Shown piece by piece: positions 24,789 through 33,458 of a stretch of DNA of 64,000 bases. This stretch comes from Ponticaulis profundi (GTDB lineage Bacteria > Pseudomonadota > Alphaproteobacteria > Caulobacterales > Hyphomonadaceae): NCBI RefSeq assembly GCF_042659465.1, contig NZ_JBHSSW010000028.1:124001-188000 (forward strand), written 5' to 3'. The number at the start of each line of letters is the position of its first letter. Positions within the stretch are counted from its first letter, which is position 1. The notes under the pieces were generated by a model that did no database searches, was not told the origin of the DNA, and saw nothing but the letters and a program-made list of their open reading frames with translations. A program made the translations under genes and the position numbers.

Positions 24789-27155
24789 GTTAAACATTGT
24801 GCCCACGCTGCGGTCGACATCACGCAAATGAAGGTCTCTTTGTGGGAAAGGAATTTCCACTTCTGCGTCGCGGAAGGCCTTGAAAATGGCAACGCGAATG
24901 GCGGTTCTGGCTTTCAGACTCTGGCTTACATCAGGGATGTAGGCGCGGATTTCGAAATCGAGCGAACTGTCGCCGAAGCCGTTGAAAACGATCACAGCGG
25001 GCGGTTCATTCAGCACGATATCGACCATTTCAGGAATGCCGCTCAGGATCTCCATTATGCGCTCAGGGTCTTCCTTATAGGCAACGCCAACCGGCACGGT
25101 AACGCGTCCCAGCGTGTTCTTGTGGGTCCAGTTGGTCACGCTTGATGAAATGAGTTCGGAGTTCGGAACCAGGATGGAGGACCGATCAAAGGTCTCGATC
25201 TCTGTGGACCGGACCGAAATCTTCTTCACAATGCCTTCGCCGGAATTGGTAATGACCCAGTCTCCTACCTTGATCGGACGTTCAAACAGCAGGATCAGGC
25301 CGGAGACGAAATTGTTGACGATACTTTGCAAACCGAAGCCGATACCGACCGAGAGCGCACCTGCGACCAGGGCCAGATTGGACAGGTCAAACCCAAGCAT
25401 CGAAACGCCGGTCATGAAAGCAATGACAAGGCCGACATAACCAATCAGCGTCTTCAGTGAATTCTCAACGCCAATATCGAGCCGCGTGCGCGAGAAGATG
25501 CGTTTGTCCATCAAGCGTTGGACAAAGCGTGTCAGCGTCATCAGCAGGGTGAAGGCAAGGATCGCGATGCCGATCTGAACCGGCGAGAACCGCTGTCCGG
25601 CGATTTCAAATCCATCGGCGAAACGGCTGCCCATGGTCATCAGATCAAGAGCGTTAAAGCCGATGACCAGCATCAGGAGCGGGATCGCACAGAGGAAGAC
25701 GATCGTGTCGATGGACAGATCAAGCCAGAGCGATGGCTCTTCAGACGTGGTGCTGTCCGGATCTGTAATCGTCTCCGTAGACTCATGCTTCGATGAGGCA
25801 AAGCGTGACATTGTCCATTGGGCGGCTTCGCGGAGGATCATGCGAACCGCGAAGATCAGGACGATCAGAATGGCAATCTTGTACTGCTGGAGCTGAATGA
25901 AATGCGCCAGATCGGTATAACCGAACAGAGCAACGAGAATGGCACCAGCGGCAGCAACAAACATGATGAAGCGCGCAACGCGCAGCATGCCACCGTTTGC
26001 AGCATAGGTGACCGTTCCATCTTCTGATTTTCCGGCGCTCCAGAGCGGCTTTCGAATGAGTAGAAGCGTCAGGCCAGCAAGGATCCAACTCGTGATGGCA
26101 AGCCGAAGAGAGTGCAGAGCTTCGGGCAGCCCGAACAGCACCTGTCCGGCTATGGAGAGCGCATTGTCGAGTGCAATCACGACGGCAATCGTCAGCAGAA
26201 GCATGCGCACCAAGCGTGCGTTTGACGAGTTGATATTCAGAATACGCCATTCGGGATCGGCCGGCGAAAAGACGGCCACACTCGCGCCATCGACAAGCAT
26301 GATGAAGATAAAGCCGTACCAGATGCTGAGTGCGAACGACTGTGCCGTGACCGGGATTGCCCCGGACATGGAAAGGATCTGATAGATTACGAAGCCGCCG
26401 ATCAGTGCGGGCAGTGACTTCAGAATGATCCGAAAGGCGGCCATTCGGAGCTTGCGCGCGGGCGTCGGCTTGAAGGTCGAAAGACGGGAGACGAAGCGGC
26501 GGTGTACCCAGTTTCGAACGGGTATGATCATGATGATCCCGAAAGCGAGACCGCCCAGCAGGGTCAGTAACGTACGTGCCAGTCCGGCACTTTCCAGCCG
26601 GGCCTGCCACCAGCTCCTGATGTCATTTGAGCTGATTTGAATGACACGGCCGAGCTCTTCTGTCGCGATCGACCAAACGCTAGGACTGATCGGCAGACTG
26701 TTGCGTTCCAGAAGGCGTCGAAACTGATTTCTATGCCGGATTTCGCTGATGACTGAAATCAGCCTGTTGGTTTCAGCCAGGTTTCGGTCCACCTGATCAA
26801 TCGCTGTTTTCAGGGCATCTATGTCTGCAGTCAGCGTTTCTCGCTGGCGGGTGATCCGGTCCGCCTCGCCTTCGCTTTCATCGCCCAGCCAACTTAGATT
26901 TTCCCGTAGCTCCAAATGTCGCTGACGAAGCTCTTTTTCCAGGGATTGGGCTGTCGAGCGTTCCTTCACCAACCGATTGCTGATCGCCGTCAGGTCGGCT
27001 TCTTCTTCGGTCAGATTGCCCGCCTGCTCAGAAATGCGCTCTGTCTGCTGTTCAACCTGATTGGTCAGTCCGGTAACGTCTGCAAAGCCTGCCTGCGTGA
27101 ACAGAGCGAGGCAGATCAGAAGTATGGTGACTTGAGCGAGACGCAAAAAGGGCAT
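24768..27155 (-). CDS. DUF3772-MscS mechanosensitive channel family protein
   Basis: The 795-residue protein has an N-terminal signal peptide, a long periplasmic coiled-coil region of DUF3772 type (about 25-170), about ten membrane helices, and a C-terminal MscS unit. The pore helix reads LALVAGALSVGIGFGLQSIV and is followed by FVSGLILLFERPIKVGDWV; the cytoplasmic beta domain contains ILVPNSELISSSVTNWTHK. Such large MscS/K-like channels release solutes during osmotic downshock. A ZntB-like transporter gene is divergent from it, 70 bases away. Confidence 0.92.
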   Translation of the reverse strand: MPFLRLAQVTILLICLALFTQAGFADVTGLTNQVEQQTERISEQAGNLTEEEADLTAISNRLVKERSTAQSLEKELRQRHLELRENLSWLGDESEGEADRITRQRETLTADIDALKTAIDQVDRNLAETNRLISVISEIRHRNQFRRLLERNSLPISPSVWSIATEELGRVIQISSNDIRSWWQARLESAGLARTLLTLLGGLAFGIIMIIPVRNWVHRRFVSRLSTFKPTPARKLRMAAFRIILKSLPALIGGFVIYQILSMSGAIPVTAQSFALSIWYGFIFIMLVDGASVAVFSPADPEWRILNINSSNARLVRMLLLTIAVVIALDNALSIAGQVLFGLPEALHSLRLAITSWILAGLTLLLIRKPLWSAGKSEDGTVTYAANGGMLRVARFIMFVAAAGAILVALFGYTDLAHFIQLQQYKIAILIVLIFAVRMILREAAQWTMSRFASSKHESTETITDPDSTTSEEPSLWLDLSIDTIVFLCAIPLLMLVIGFNALDLMTMGSRFADGFEIAGQRFSPVQIGIAILAFTLLMTLTRFVQRLMDKRIFSRTRLDIGVENSLKTLIGYVGLVIAFMTGVSMLGFDLSNLALVAGALSVGIGFGLQSIVNNFVSGLILLFERPIKVGDWVITNSGEGIVKKISVRSTEIETFDRSSILVPNSELISSSVTNWTHKNTLGRVTVPVGVAYKEDPERIMEILSGIPEMVDIVLNEPPAVIVFNGFGDSSLDFEIRAYIPDVSQSLKARTAIRVAIFKAFRDAEVEIPFPQRDLHLRDVDRSVGTMFNKKPEDD

Positions 27156-27225
27156 GTCGAGTTCTGTCCAATCAGCTTGAAGCGGCGTAGTTGGTGGCGC
27201 AGAATAACCAGAGAGGTTGATTCAT

Positions 27226-28209
27226 ATGGCGACACAGTCTGCACCCTTAATATTTGGCTTCGCTGTCAATGAAAACAATGAAGTCCAAAAGCTGGAATGG
27301 GCCGACCTGGCCGGAGGGCTGTCGCGCTGGAAAGATGGGCGGGTCTGGTTGCACCTCAATCGTCTTGTTCCGGAATCGAAAGTCTGGGTTCAGAATGTCT
27401 TCAAAGCCGACCCGATTATTGTGGACGCCCTGTTCCGCGAGGATACCCGGCCAAGGTCTTTCCAGCACGAGGCTGGCTGGCTGATCAATTTGCGCGGTGT
27501 GAATTTCAATGACGCGCCCCAGAAAGAAACCATGATTGCCTTGCGCATGTGGGTGACAGATTCTGTCGTCATCTCGACACGCGCATACAAAATCAAGGCA
27601 GCAGAAGATCTCGCCCAGACATTCCTGGATGGCGCGCCGCCCGTATCCAACGGCCATCTCGTCGCTCATCTGGCCAATCGATTGGTTGCTCGTATCGAAC
27701 CTGCCATTGATGCTCTGAGTGATAGTGTTGATGAGCTGGATGAGCGGCTCGCCGGTGAGAATGCGCAGATTTCCAAAAGCGAGCTCGCAGAGACGCGCCG
27801 TAAAGCGATTTCGCTGAGACGTTACATGCTTCCGCAGAAAGAGGCGTTGAATGTACTGTTTCTTGAAAACGGCCCTGTGTTTGATGATGCCAGTCGACGA
27901 GAAATTCGTGAGACCAATGACGCTCTGATCCGACTGACAGAAGATCTCGAAAGCGTACGCGACCGGGCGCAGATTGTTCAGGATCAGGTGACAGAGCTGC
28001 GCGCCGAGAACATGAACCAGCGCCTGTTCATTCTAGCAATCATTTCGGCAATATTCCTGCCGCTTGGCTTTGTGACCGGACTGTTTGGCGTGAATGTCGG
28101 AGGCATGCCTGGCGTCGATTCCAATTGGGCATTCGGTGCGCTTTGCGGCGGTCTAGTCGGGCTCTCTGTTGGGCTTATTCTCCTGTTTCGCAGAACCGGT
28201 TGGATGTAG
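27226..28209 (+). CDS. CorA-family transporter, ZntB-like
   Basis: The 327-residue protein belongs to the CorA/ZntB family of pentameric divalent-cation transporters. The large cytoplasmic N-domain carries a long helix (LSDSVDELDERLAGENAQIS). Two C-terminal membrane helices flank the signature loop, which here reads LFGVNVGGMPG, as in ZntB, rather than the YGMN of Mg2+-transporting CorA. Zinc or proton-coupled cation transport is therefore more likely than Mg2+ uptake. GAGAGG at 27211-27216 supports the ATG at 27226; an in-frame TTG nine bases earlier is less likely. Confidence 0.88.
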   Translation: MATQSAPLIFGFAVNENNEVQKLEWADLAGGLSRWKDGRVWLHLNRLVPESKVWVQNVFKADPIIVDALFREDTRPRSFQHEAGWLINLRGVNFNDAPQKETMIALRMWVTDSVVISTRAYKIKAAEDLAQTFLDGAPPVSNGHLVAHLANRLVARIEPAIDALSDSVDELDERLAGENAQISKSELAETRRKAISLRRYMLPQKEALNVLFLENGPVFDDASRREIRETNDALIRLTEDLESVRDRAQIVQDQVTELRAENMNQRLFILAIISAIFLPLGFVTGLFGVNVGGMPGVDSNWAFGALCGGLVGLSVGLILLFRRTGWM

Positions 28210-28268
28210 CCGCTGAAAACTTTTGTCGCCCCCTTTTCGGAACCGTGAAAGGCGCCTATCTGCAGAGA

Positions 28269-28427
28269 TGCGGCTGCGGCGTTCGAGCAGGACCAATATT
28301 CCGGCGACCTTACATTCACGTCAGGGAACTGGCAGAACTGTCTGGACCGTGGTCCAGATACTCCGGTGCCCACCTAGCTTGCTGGGTCGACGGGAATAGA
28401 TACACCTGCACGGCGCCCGCGGTTGCA
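28269..28427 (+). ncRNA. ssrS: Candidate 6S RNA
   Basis: The segment lies immediately upstream of the 5-FTHF cyclo-ligase gene, the classic position of 6S RNA. Its ends can pair as a long interrupted closing stem: TGCGGCTGCGGCG ... GCAGG on the left with CCTGC ... CGCCCGCGGTTGCA on the right, allowing G-U pairs. The middle contains unpaired purine/pyrimidine stretches and an apical hairpin CTGGACC-GT-GGTCCAG, fitting the large hairpin with central bubble of about 160 nt. 6S RNA mimics an open promoter and sequesters housekeeping RNA polymerase. Ends are approximate and no covariance search was run. Confidence 0.65.
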
Positions 28428-28459
28428 CGAATTTAGGAGAGCGAGGGGAATCCCGTACA

Positions 28460-29041
28460 ATGGCCATCGACAAAGCCTCCCTTCGAATCTCGGCGCGTCA
28501 ATTGCGTGATCACGCAAACGCATCCAACCCGAATGCATCGCGCGAACTCGCGGGCCGTTTTCCCATCAAACTGTTTGAACGTTTTGGTCCAACAGTGGCC
28601 GGTTATCTTGCTATTGGCAGTGAGCTCGACCCGGCGCCCTTGCTCGACCGACTGAAGAAGGCCGGTGCTGAGATCTGTCTGCCAAGGGTCGAGGCCGACG
28701 ATTCCATGACGTTTCGACGCGTTGCAGATGAACGCGATCTGGAAGCAGGTCCCTTAGGTCTGACCCAGCCGTCAGCAGAAGCAGAACGCGCCCATCCAAC
28801 ACTGGTTCTGGCGCCGCTTCTTGCATTCGATGCGGCTGGTAATCGGCTTGGATATGGCAAGGGTCATTATGATCGCGCGCTCTCGAAGCTTCGTTCTGAT
28901 GGGCGCACATTTGTCTGCGGTCTGGCCTATGCGGAACAGGAAGTTCTCAAAATTCCTGCAGAGGAAACCGACGTTCCGCTCGACTGGCTGATGACTCCCA
29001 AGGCATCGCTGCCATTGTTTTTCGGACGCGTGGTCGGCTGA
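28460..29041 (+). CDS. fau: 5-formyltetrahydrofolate cyclo-ligase
   Basis: The enzyme converts 5-formyl-THF to 5,10-methenyl-THF with ATP. The 193-residue protein has the family end-motif NRLGYGKGHYDRAL, with LVLAPLLAFDAAG before it, GYLAIGSELDPAPLL and EICLPRVE in the N-terminal half, and a basic start ISARQLRDHA. Its position directly after the 6S RNA candidate matches the ygfA/ssrS arrangement known in many proteobacteria. ymdB follows after 88 bases. Confidence 0.93.
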   Translation: MAIDKASLRISARQLRDHANASNPNASRELAGRFPIKLFERFGPTVAGYLAIGSELDPAPLLDRLKKAGAEICLPRVEADDSMTFRRVADERDLEAGPLGLTQPSAEAERAHPTLVLAPLLAFDAAGNRLGYGKGHYDRALSKLRSDGRTFVCGLAYAEQEVLKIPAEETDVPLDWLMTPKASLPLFFGRVVG

Positions 29042-29129
29042 CAGCAAACGTCGTAACGGCTCTTTTCTATCGCGTACAGGTTTCCAAGGCGGAGGTTTTG
29101 CTTCATATCCCCGCCCTCAGGAGACATGT

Positions 29130-29948
29130 ATGCGCTTAGCTTTTTTTGGAGATGTTGTCGGTCGCGCAGGGCGCCGGGCACTCGAAGATCATTTGCCGCG
29201 ACTGAAACTCGAGCTTTCGCTCGATTTCGTTGTGGTGAACGCCGAGAATGCGGCTGGTGGATTTGGTATCACCGAAGCCATTGCCGACGACATTTTTCAA
29301 AACGGTGCGGACTGCATCACGCTCGGCAATCACAGCTGGGATCAGCGTGATGCGCTGACCTATATCACGCGCGAAGATCGTCTTCTGCGGCCTTGCAATT
29401 ACCCGCCAGCCGTGGAGGCGCCGGGCAAAGGGGCAAATCTTTTTACCTTGCCAGATGGGCGCCGCGTCGCAGTGATCTCTGTTCTGGGGCGTTTGTTCAT
29501 GGACTCTCTTGATGATCCGTTTCAAGCGGTTGAGCGTGAATTGAACAATGTTCCGCTCGGCATGGTCGCGGACGCTGTCCTCGTGGATGTGCATGCTGAA
29601 GCCACGTCTGAGAAAATGGCTATGGGCCATTTCTGTGATGGACGGGCAAGTTTCGTCGTCGGAACGCATACGCATATTCCGACCGCTGATGCTCAGATTC
29701 TTCCTGGCGGCACCGCTTACCAGACAGATGCTGGCATGTGCGGTGATTATGACAGCGTCATCGGTATGAAAAAAGAAGGCTCGGTGAAGCGTTTTTCAAC
29801 GCGTCTTCCGACCGAGCGCATGGGGCCGGCTGAAGGTCCCGCGACCGCATGCGGGGTCATGGTAGAGACTGATGACAAAACCGGTCTGGCTGTCCGCATT
29901 GATCCCATCCGCGTTGGCGGACGTCTGAAAGAGACATTGCCGGACTAG
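29130..29948 (+). CDS. YmdB-family metallophosphoesterase
   Basis: The 272-residue protein matches the TIGR00282/YmdB family of dimetal phosphoesterases, reported to act on cyclic nucleotides (2',3' phosphodiesterase). Metal-binding motifs are FFGDVVGRAGRRAL at the start, VVVNAENAAGGFGI, ITLGNHSWDQRDAL, VDVHAEATSEK and VVGTHTHIPTADAQIL. AGGAGA at 29119-29124 supports the start. It follows fau and precedes a GYF-domain gene. Confidence 0.92.
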   Translation: MRLAFFGDVVGRAGRRALEDHLPRLKLELSLDFVVVNAENAAGGFGITEAIADDIFQNGADCITLGNHSWDQRDALTYITREDRLLRPCNYPPAVEAPGKGANLFTLPDGRRVAVISVLGRLFMDSLDDPFQAVERELNNVPLGMVADAVLVDVHAEATSEKMAMGHFCDGRASFVVGTHTHIPTADAQILPGGTAYQTDAGMCGDYDSVIGMKKEGSVKRFSTRLPTERMGPAEGPATACGVMVETDDKTGLAVRIDPIRVGGRLKETLPD

Positions 29949-30005
29949 CCGCGCATCGATTGCTGTGTGAAGCTCGGTTCTTGAGCGGAACTGCAGCGAG
30001 TGTGC

Positions 30006-30854
30006 ATGACGAACTGGTTTTACAGGCAGAACCATCAGGACCTCGGTCCGCTACCAAGCGAGCAGCTCATCGCATTGTATCAGGCCGGTGAGATAACGAG
30101 TAAGACGCTCATCCGGGCCGCTGATAGTCCGATCTGGCAGCAATTGAATGCAACCGACATCGGTCGTGCGGTCGGCGATTTCGTCGAGACGGCAGAGACA
30201 GAAGATGGTGAGATCCTCACCGTCAATCCGTCGCGCGTCCGTCCTCTCAAGGCGGGGTATTATACCCTGTATGCCGGGCTTGCCCTTTACATCGCAGTCG
30301 CAGCAACCAGCGTCATGGGAACTCTGGCCATGCAGTTTGGGATGTTTCGCAGCGATGCAGGACAGATGAGCCGGTTTATGCTCGCCTCAGCTATTCTGCC
30401 ACCCGCTTATGCTGCCACCTTCATCCTCAGTATATTTGGATATTGCGGGTTCGTGCATCAGGCCATGGCCAATCTGCGTCACCTTGGAGCCCGGGAGGCA
30501 CGCATGAAGCCGGTTATGGCGTGGCTCTGGCACTTTGTTCCGCTCTTCAATCTCTTCAAACCGTTTCAGGCCATGCGTCAGATCTGGTTCGGCAGTCATC
30601 ACAATGCAGGACGCGCCGAACCGCCTCAGGGTGTTCTGATTGCCTGGTGGGTGTTCTGGATCGGCAGCGTATTCGTGGTTGAGAATTTCGATCTCGTCTT
30701 CGATCGTTTCACTGGGGATTCCTCCCTCATGCTCTATTATGTCGGATCGCTTGGGATGATTGCTAGCGCGATTACTTTGCTCATTATCGTGCACCGCATC
30801 TATCAGCTTCAGTCTCATGAGCAAACCGAACTCACAGCCCGTGTCTTCGACTAG
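30006..30854 (+). CDS. GYF-like / DUF4328 membrane protein
   Basis: The 282-residue protein begins with a GYF_2-like domain (WFYRQNHQDLGPLPSEQLIA), a module that binds proline-rich peptides, presumably in the cytosol. About residue 80 onward is a DUF4328-type membrane region with four or five helices and the cytoplasmic motif MKPVMAWLWHFVPLFNLFKP. Function unknown. I use the ATG at 30006; an in-frame GTG two codons earlier is possible. It sits between ymdB and yebC. Confidence 0.75.
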   Translation: MTNWFYRQNHQDLGPLPSEQLIALYQAGEITSKTLIRAADSPIWQQLNATDIGRAVGDFVETAETEDGEILTVNPSRVRPLKAGYYTLYAGLALYIAVAATSVMGTLAMQFGMFRSDAGQMSRFMLASAILPPAYAATFILSIFGYCGFVHQAMANLRHLGAREARMKPVMAWLWHFVPLFNLFKPFQAMRQIWFGSHHNAGRAEPPQGVLIAWWVFWIGSVFVVENFDLVFDRFTGDSSLMLYYVGSLGMIASAITLLIIVHRIYQLQSHEQTELTARVFD

Positions 30855-30944
30855 GCGTCTGGCAGGCCTTCACCTTTCGCCTGCCATGCGATAGAGGAGA
30901 CCATTCAGAATTCTGATCGATTTAACAGCCTCTCAGGAGATCTC

Positions 30945-31694
30945 ATGGCTGGCCACAGTAAATGGGCTAACATCCAGCACCGCAAAGGCGCGCAGGACAA
31001 GAAACGCGCAGCTGCCTTTGCCAAGCTGTCCAAGGAAATCACCATTGCTGCCAAGCTCGGCGGCGGGGATATCGAAGGCAACCCGCGTCTGCGTCTGGCA
31101 GTGAAGAACGCTCGCGCAGAATCGATGCCGAAAGACAATATCCAGCGCGCCATTGATAAAGGTGCAGGCGGCGATTCCGGTGATTACTTCGATATCCGCT
31201 ATGAAGGCTTCGGTCCGGGCGGCGTTGGCGTTATTGTCGAGTGCTCAACCGACAACAAGAACCGTACCGCAGGTGATGTGCGTTCAACCTTCGGGAAGAA
31301 CGGCGGAAATCTTGGCGAGACCGGTTCTGTTTCCTTTGGTTTCGATCAGGTCGGCGAGATCGTCTTCGAGCGTGCAGTCGGCGACGAAGAATCTGTCATG
31401 GAGGCGGCCATTGAGGCCGGCGCCACAGACGTCGAAGTCGAAGAAGAAGTCTATGTCATCTACACAGAGCGTGACGACTTCATGGAAGTTGCCGGCAATC
31501 TGGATGCGGCTTTCCCAGATCATGAAGCGAAATCGACCAAGCTGGTCTGGAAGCCGCAAAACTATATCGAGATCGATGGTGATCCGGCCCTGACGCTGAT
31601 CAAGCTCATCGATGCGCTGGAAGATCTGGACGATGTTCAGAACGTCTATCACTCCGGTGATATTTCTGAAGAAGCCCTCGAAGCCGCAGAGTAG
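30945..31694 (+). CDS. YebC/PmpR/TACO1 family protein
   Basis: The 249-residue protein starts with the invariant MAGHSKWANIQHRKGAQD and has the GDVRSTFGKNGG-type segment of this family, plus the acidic second domain. YebC proteins were called transcriptional regulators and are now also linked to relief of ribosome stalling at proline runs. It is commonly followed by ruvCAB in proteobacteria; here the next gene, 5 bases later, encodes a PP2C-like protein. Confidence 0.95.
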   Translation: MAGHSKWANIQHRKGAQDKKRAAAFAKLSKEITIAAKLGGGDIEGNPRLRLAVKNARAESMPKDNIQRAIDKGAGGDSGDYFDIRYEGFGPGGVGVIVECSTDNKNRTAGDVRSTFGKNGGNLGETGSVSFGFDQVGEIVFERAVGDEESVMEAAIEAGATDVEVEEEVYVIYTERDDFMEVAGNLDAAFPDHEAKSTKLVWKPQNYIEIDGDPALTLIKLIDALEDLDDVQNVYHSGDISEEALEAAE

Positions 31695-31699
31695 GTCGC

Positions 31700-32551
31700 A
31701 TGTCTCTGGCAATCCTCGAAACGCTGAACTGGCCGGGCTCGGGGATTGATGGCAAGCCAAAGCGCGGCACGGGCGATGACCGGTTTGGCTTCGATGAAGC
31801 TGCCGGAACCGCCTGGGTTCTGGACGGCGCGACCGATGTCGGGCCGTATCGACTGTTCCGACGCGAAGAAAGCGATGCCGCCTGGTATGCAGAGCAGCTC
31901 AATCGCGCGCTGATACAACGCGCACCTGCCAGTTTTGACAGCCTTGAGCATTTGTTTCGTGATGCCATTTTGGCCGTGCGGCGCAAGGCCGAGAAAGCCT
32001 CACGCGTTGATCTGACGAAAGCTGACAAATCGGCCATGCCCATTGCGTCGGGCATCTGGTTCTGGAATGACGGTGAGACCGCGACCATCGTTCGAATGGG
32101 CGATTGCGGGGCGATACTACGAACGCCTGACGGAAATGTCTCGACGGTTCTTCACGAAGAACAGCACGGACGGGAGTCGGAAACGTCCAAAGAGCTGAAC
32201 GCGCTTTCCGATGACGAAAAGATGAATGGTTTGCGCCGTATCCGTGCGCAGCAGAACACGCTTCAGAACTACCCGATTTTCGGGCTTAATCCTGACATTG
32301 CTTCACATCTGAATGTTACATCTTTCCCAAATATGCCGGACACGCATGTGCTATTAATGTCAGATGGTCTTTATCGACTGGTCGATGTTTACGCGCTCTA
32401 CACGCCGGAGAGTTTGATCGAGCGCGCCATCGAAACGGGCGTTGAAGCGCTGGCGAAGGAAATGCGCACGCATGAGCGCAAGGCACAGCATGACGCCAGT
32501 ATTCGCATCAAGTCAGCTGATGACGCCTGCGCAATTCTTTTAACCTTTTAA
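31700..32551 (+). CDS. PP2C-like serine/threonine phosphatase domain protein
   Basis: The 283-residue protein is made of a PP2C-type domain. Metal ligands are suggested by AWVLDGATDVGP, VRMGDCGAILR and the late MSDGLYRLVDVY, in the usual order for the PPM family. No kinase gene is nearby. Translation is probably coupled with yebC (5 bases apart). It converges on the AraC-type gene, with overlapping stop codons (32548-32551). Confidence 0.82.
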   Translation: MSLAILETLNWPGSGIDGKPKRGTGDDRFGFDEAAGTAWVLDGATDVGPYRLFRREESDAAWYAEQLNRALIQRAPASFDSLEHLFRDAILAVRRKAEKASRVDLTKADKSAMPIASGIWFWNDGETATIVRMGDCGAILRTPDGNVSTVLHEEQHGRESETSKELNALSDDEKMNGLRRIRAQQNTLQNYPIFGLNPDIASHLNVTSFPNMPDTHVLLMSDGLYRLVDVYALYTPESLIERAIETGVEALAKEMRTHERKAQHDASIRIKSADDACAILLTF

Positions 32552-33390
32552 ACTCTCTCCTTTACGGGAACCCAGACTTCGACAATACCCGTTTCACTGA
32601 ATGGGTTAAAGTCCTCAGAATAAACCTCAAGTTCAGGCGCCCCCGTTGGTTCATAGGGAGAATTCGGCAGCCATAGCTCAAAAATGGCTTCGAAGGTTTC
32701 GCTGATAAGTGATACATGGCCGTTGTGTCTGAATACGGCGTATTCGGCGGGTTGAATGGTCTGCGCGTCCATCTCGGGCGGGATGTCCATCCCTTTATCG
32801 ATTGCGAAGCCGCAGCTGTACGTCATGATCCCCGTCTCTTCATTCATGTCACAGACCCCATATCTGGGACCCGAAAGCAGATATGGGAATGCACTTGCAT
32901 AAGACATGGCGGTTTGCCATTGGTCGGGGATTCCCACCAACTCCGTTCCCGTATCGTAAGCTTGGCTGATGCATGCCAGTTTCAGGATATCAGTCGTTTC
33001 AAAACGGTTTGGCATAATCGTTCCCGACAGCGATGGGGTCATGTGTCGTGGTTCGACCAGCAGTAGCTTGCTCAACTCCGGTGATTTTCGGAATGCCCCC
33101 GGTGTTATCCCGAACTGATCTTTGAACGCTCTGGTGAAGGCTTGTTGTGAAGCGTATCCATACTCAAGAGCTAGCGAAAGAATATCGTTTTTGCCATGCT
33201 TCAATTGGCGTGCCGCCTCGGTGAGACGGCGGCCACGATGGTATCGCATGACACTTTGGCCTTGCGTCAGCCCAAATGTGCGTATGAGATGAAAGCGAGA
33301 TACACCGACAAAGCTTGCTACGTCATCAAGCGAGACTGACTCTCGCAAATGACTTTCTAGAAACCAGAGAGCTTTTTTCGTCAGGTGCAT
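32548..33390 (-). CDS. AraC-family regulator with GyrI-like effector domain
   Basis: The 280-residue protein has an N-terminal AraC/XylS DNA-binding domain (two helix-turn-helices: LDDVASFVGVSRFHLIRTFG and LSLALEYGYASQQAFTRAF, ending FGITPGAFRKSP) and a C-terminal GyrI/SoxR-type effector domain (from about 125, including PAEYAVFRHNGHVSLISETF). This Rob/TipA-like layout is typical of regulators binding small hydrophobic compounds. Target unknown; a UbiH-type hydroxylase gene is upstream on the same strand. Confidence 0.9.
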   Translation of the reverse strand: MHLTKKALWFLESHLRESVSLDDVASFVGVSRFHLIRTFGLTQGQSVMRYHRGRRLTEAARQLKHGKNDILSLALEYGYASQQAFTRAFKDQFGITPGAFRKSPELSKLLLVEPRHMTPSLSGTIMPNRFETTDILKLACISQAYDTGTELVGIPDQWQTAMSYASAFPYLLSGPRYGVCDMNEETGIMTYSCGFAIDKGMDIPPEMDAQTIQPAEYAVFRHNGHVSLISETFEAIFELWLPNSPYEPTGAPELEVYSEDFNPFSETGIVEVWVPVKERV

Positions 33391-33458
33391 TGTGGGCTCC
33401 AGTCAGCTGCCGACAGCAGACTACCTCACTTTAGCGCATCGATATTGATCGAAATTGC

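Noticed and set aside
28125..28436. 103-codon plus-strand frame overlapping the 6S RNA candidate
   Set aside because: It begins inside the zntB-like gene in another frame, has no ribosome site, and the RNA structure and position explain the region better.
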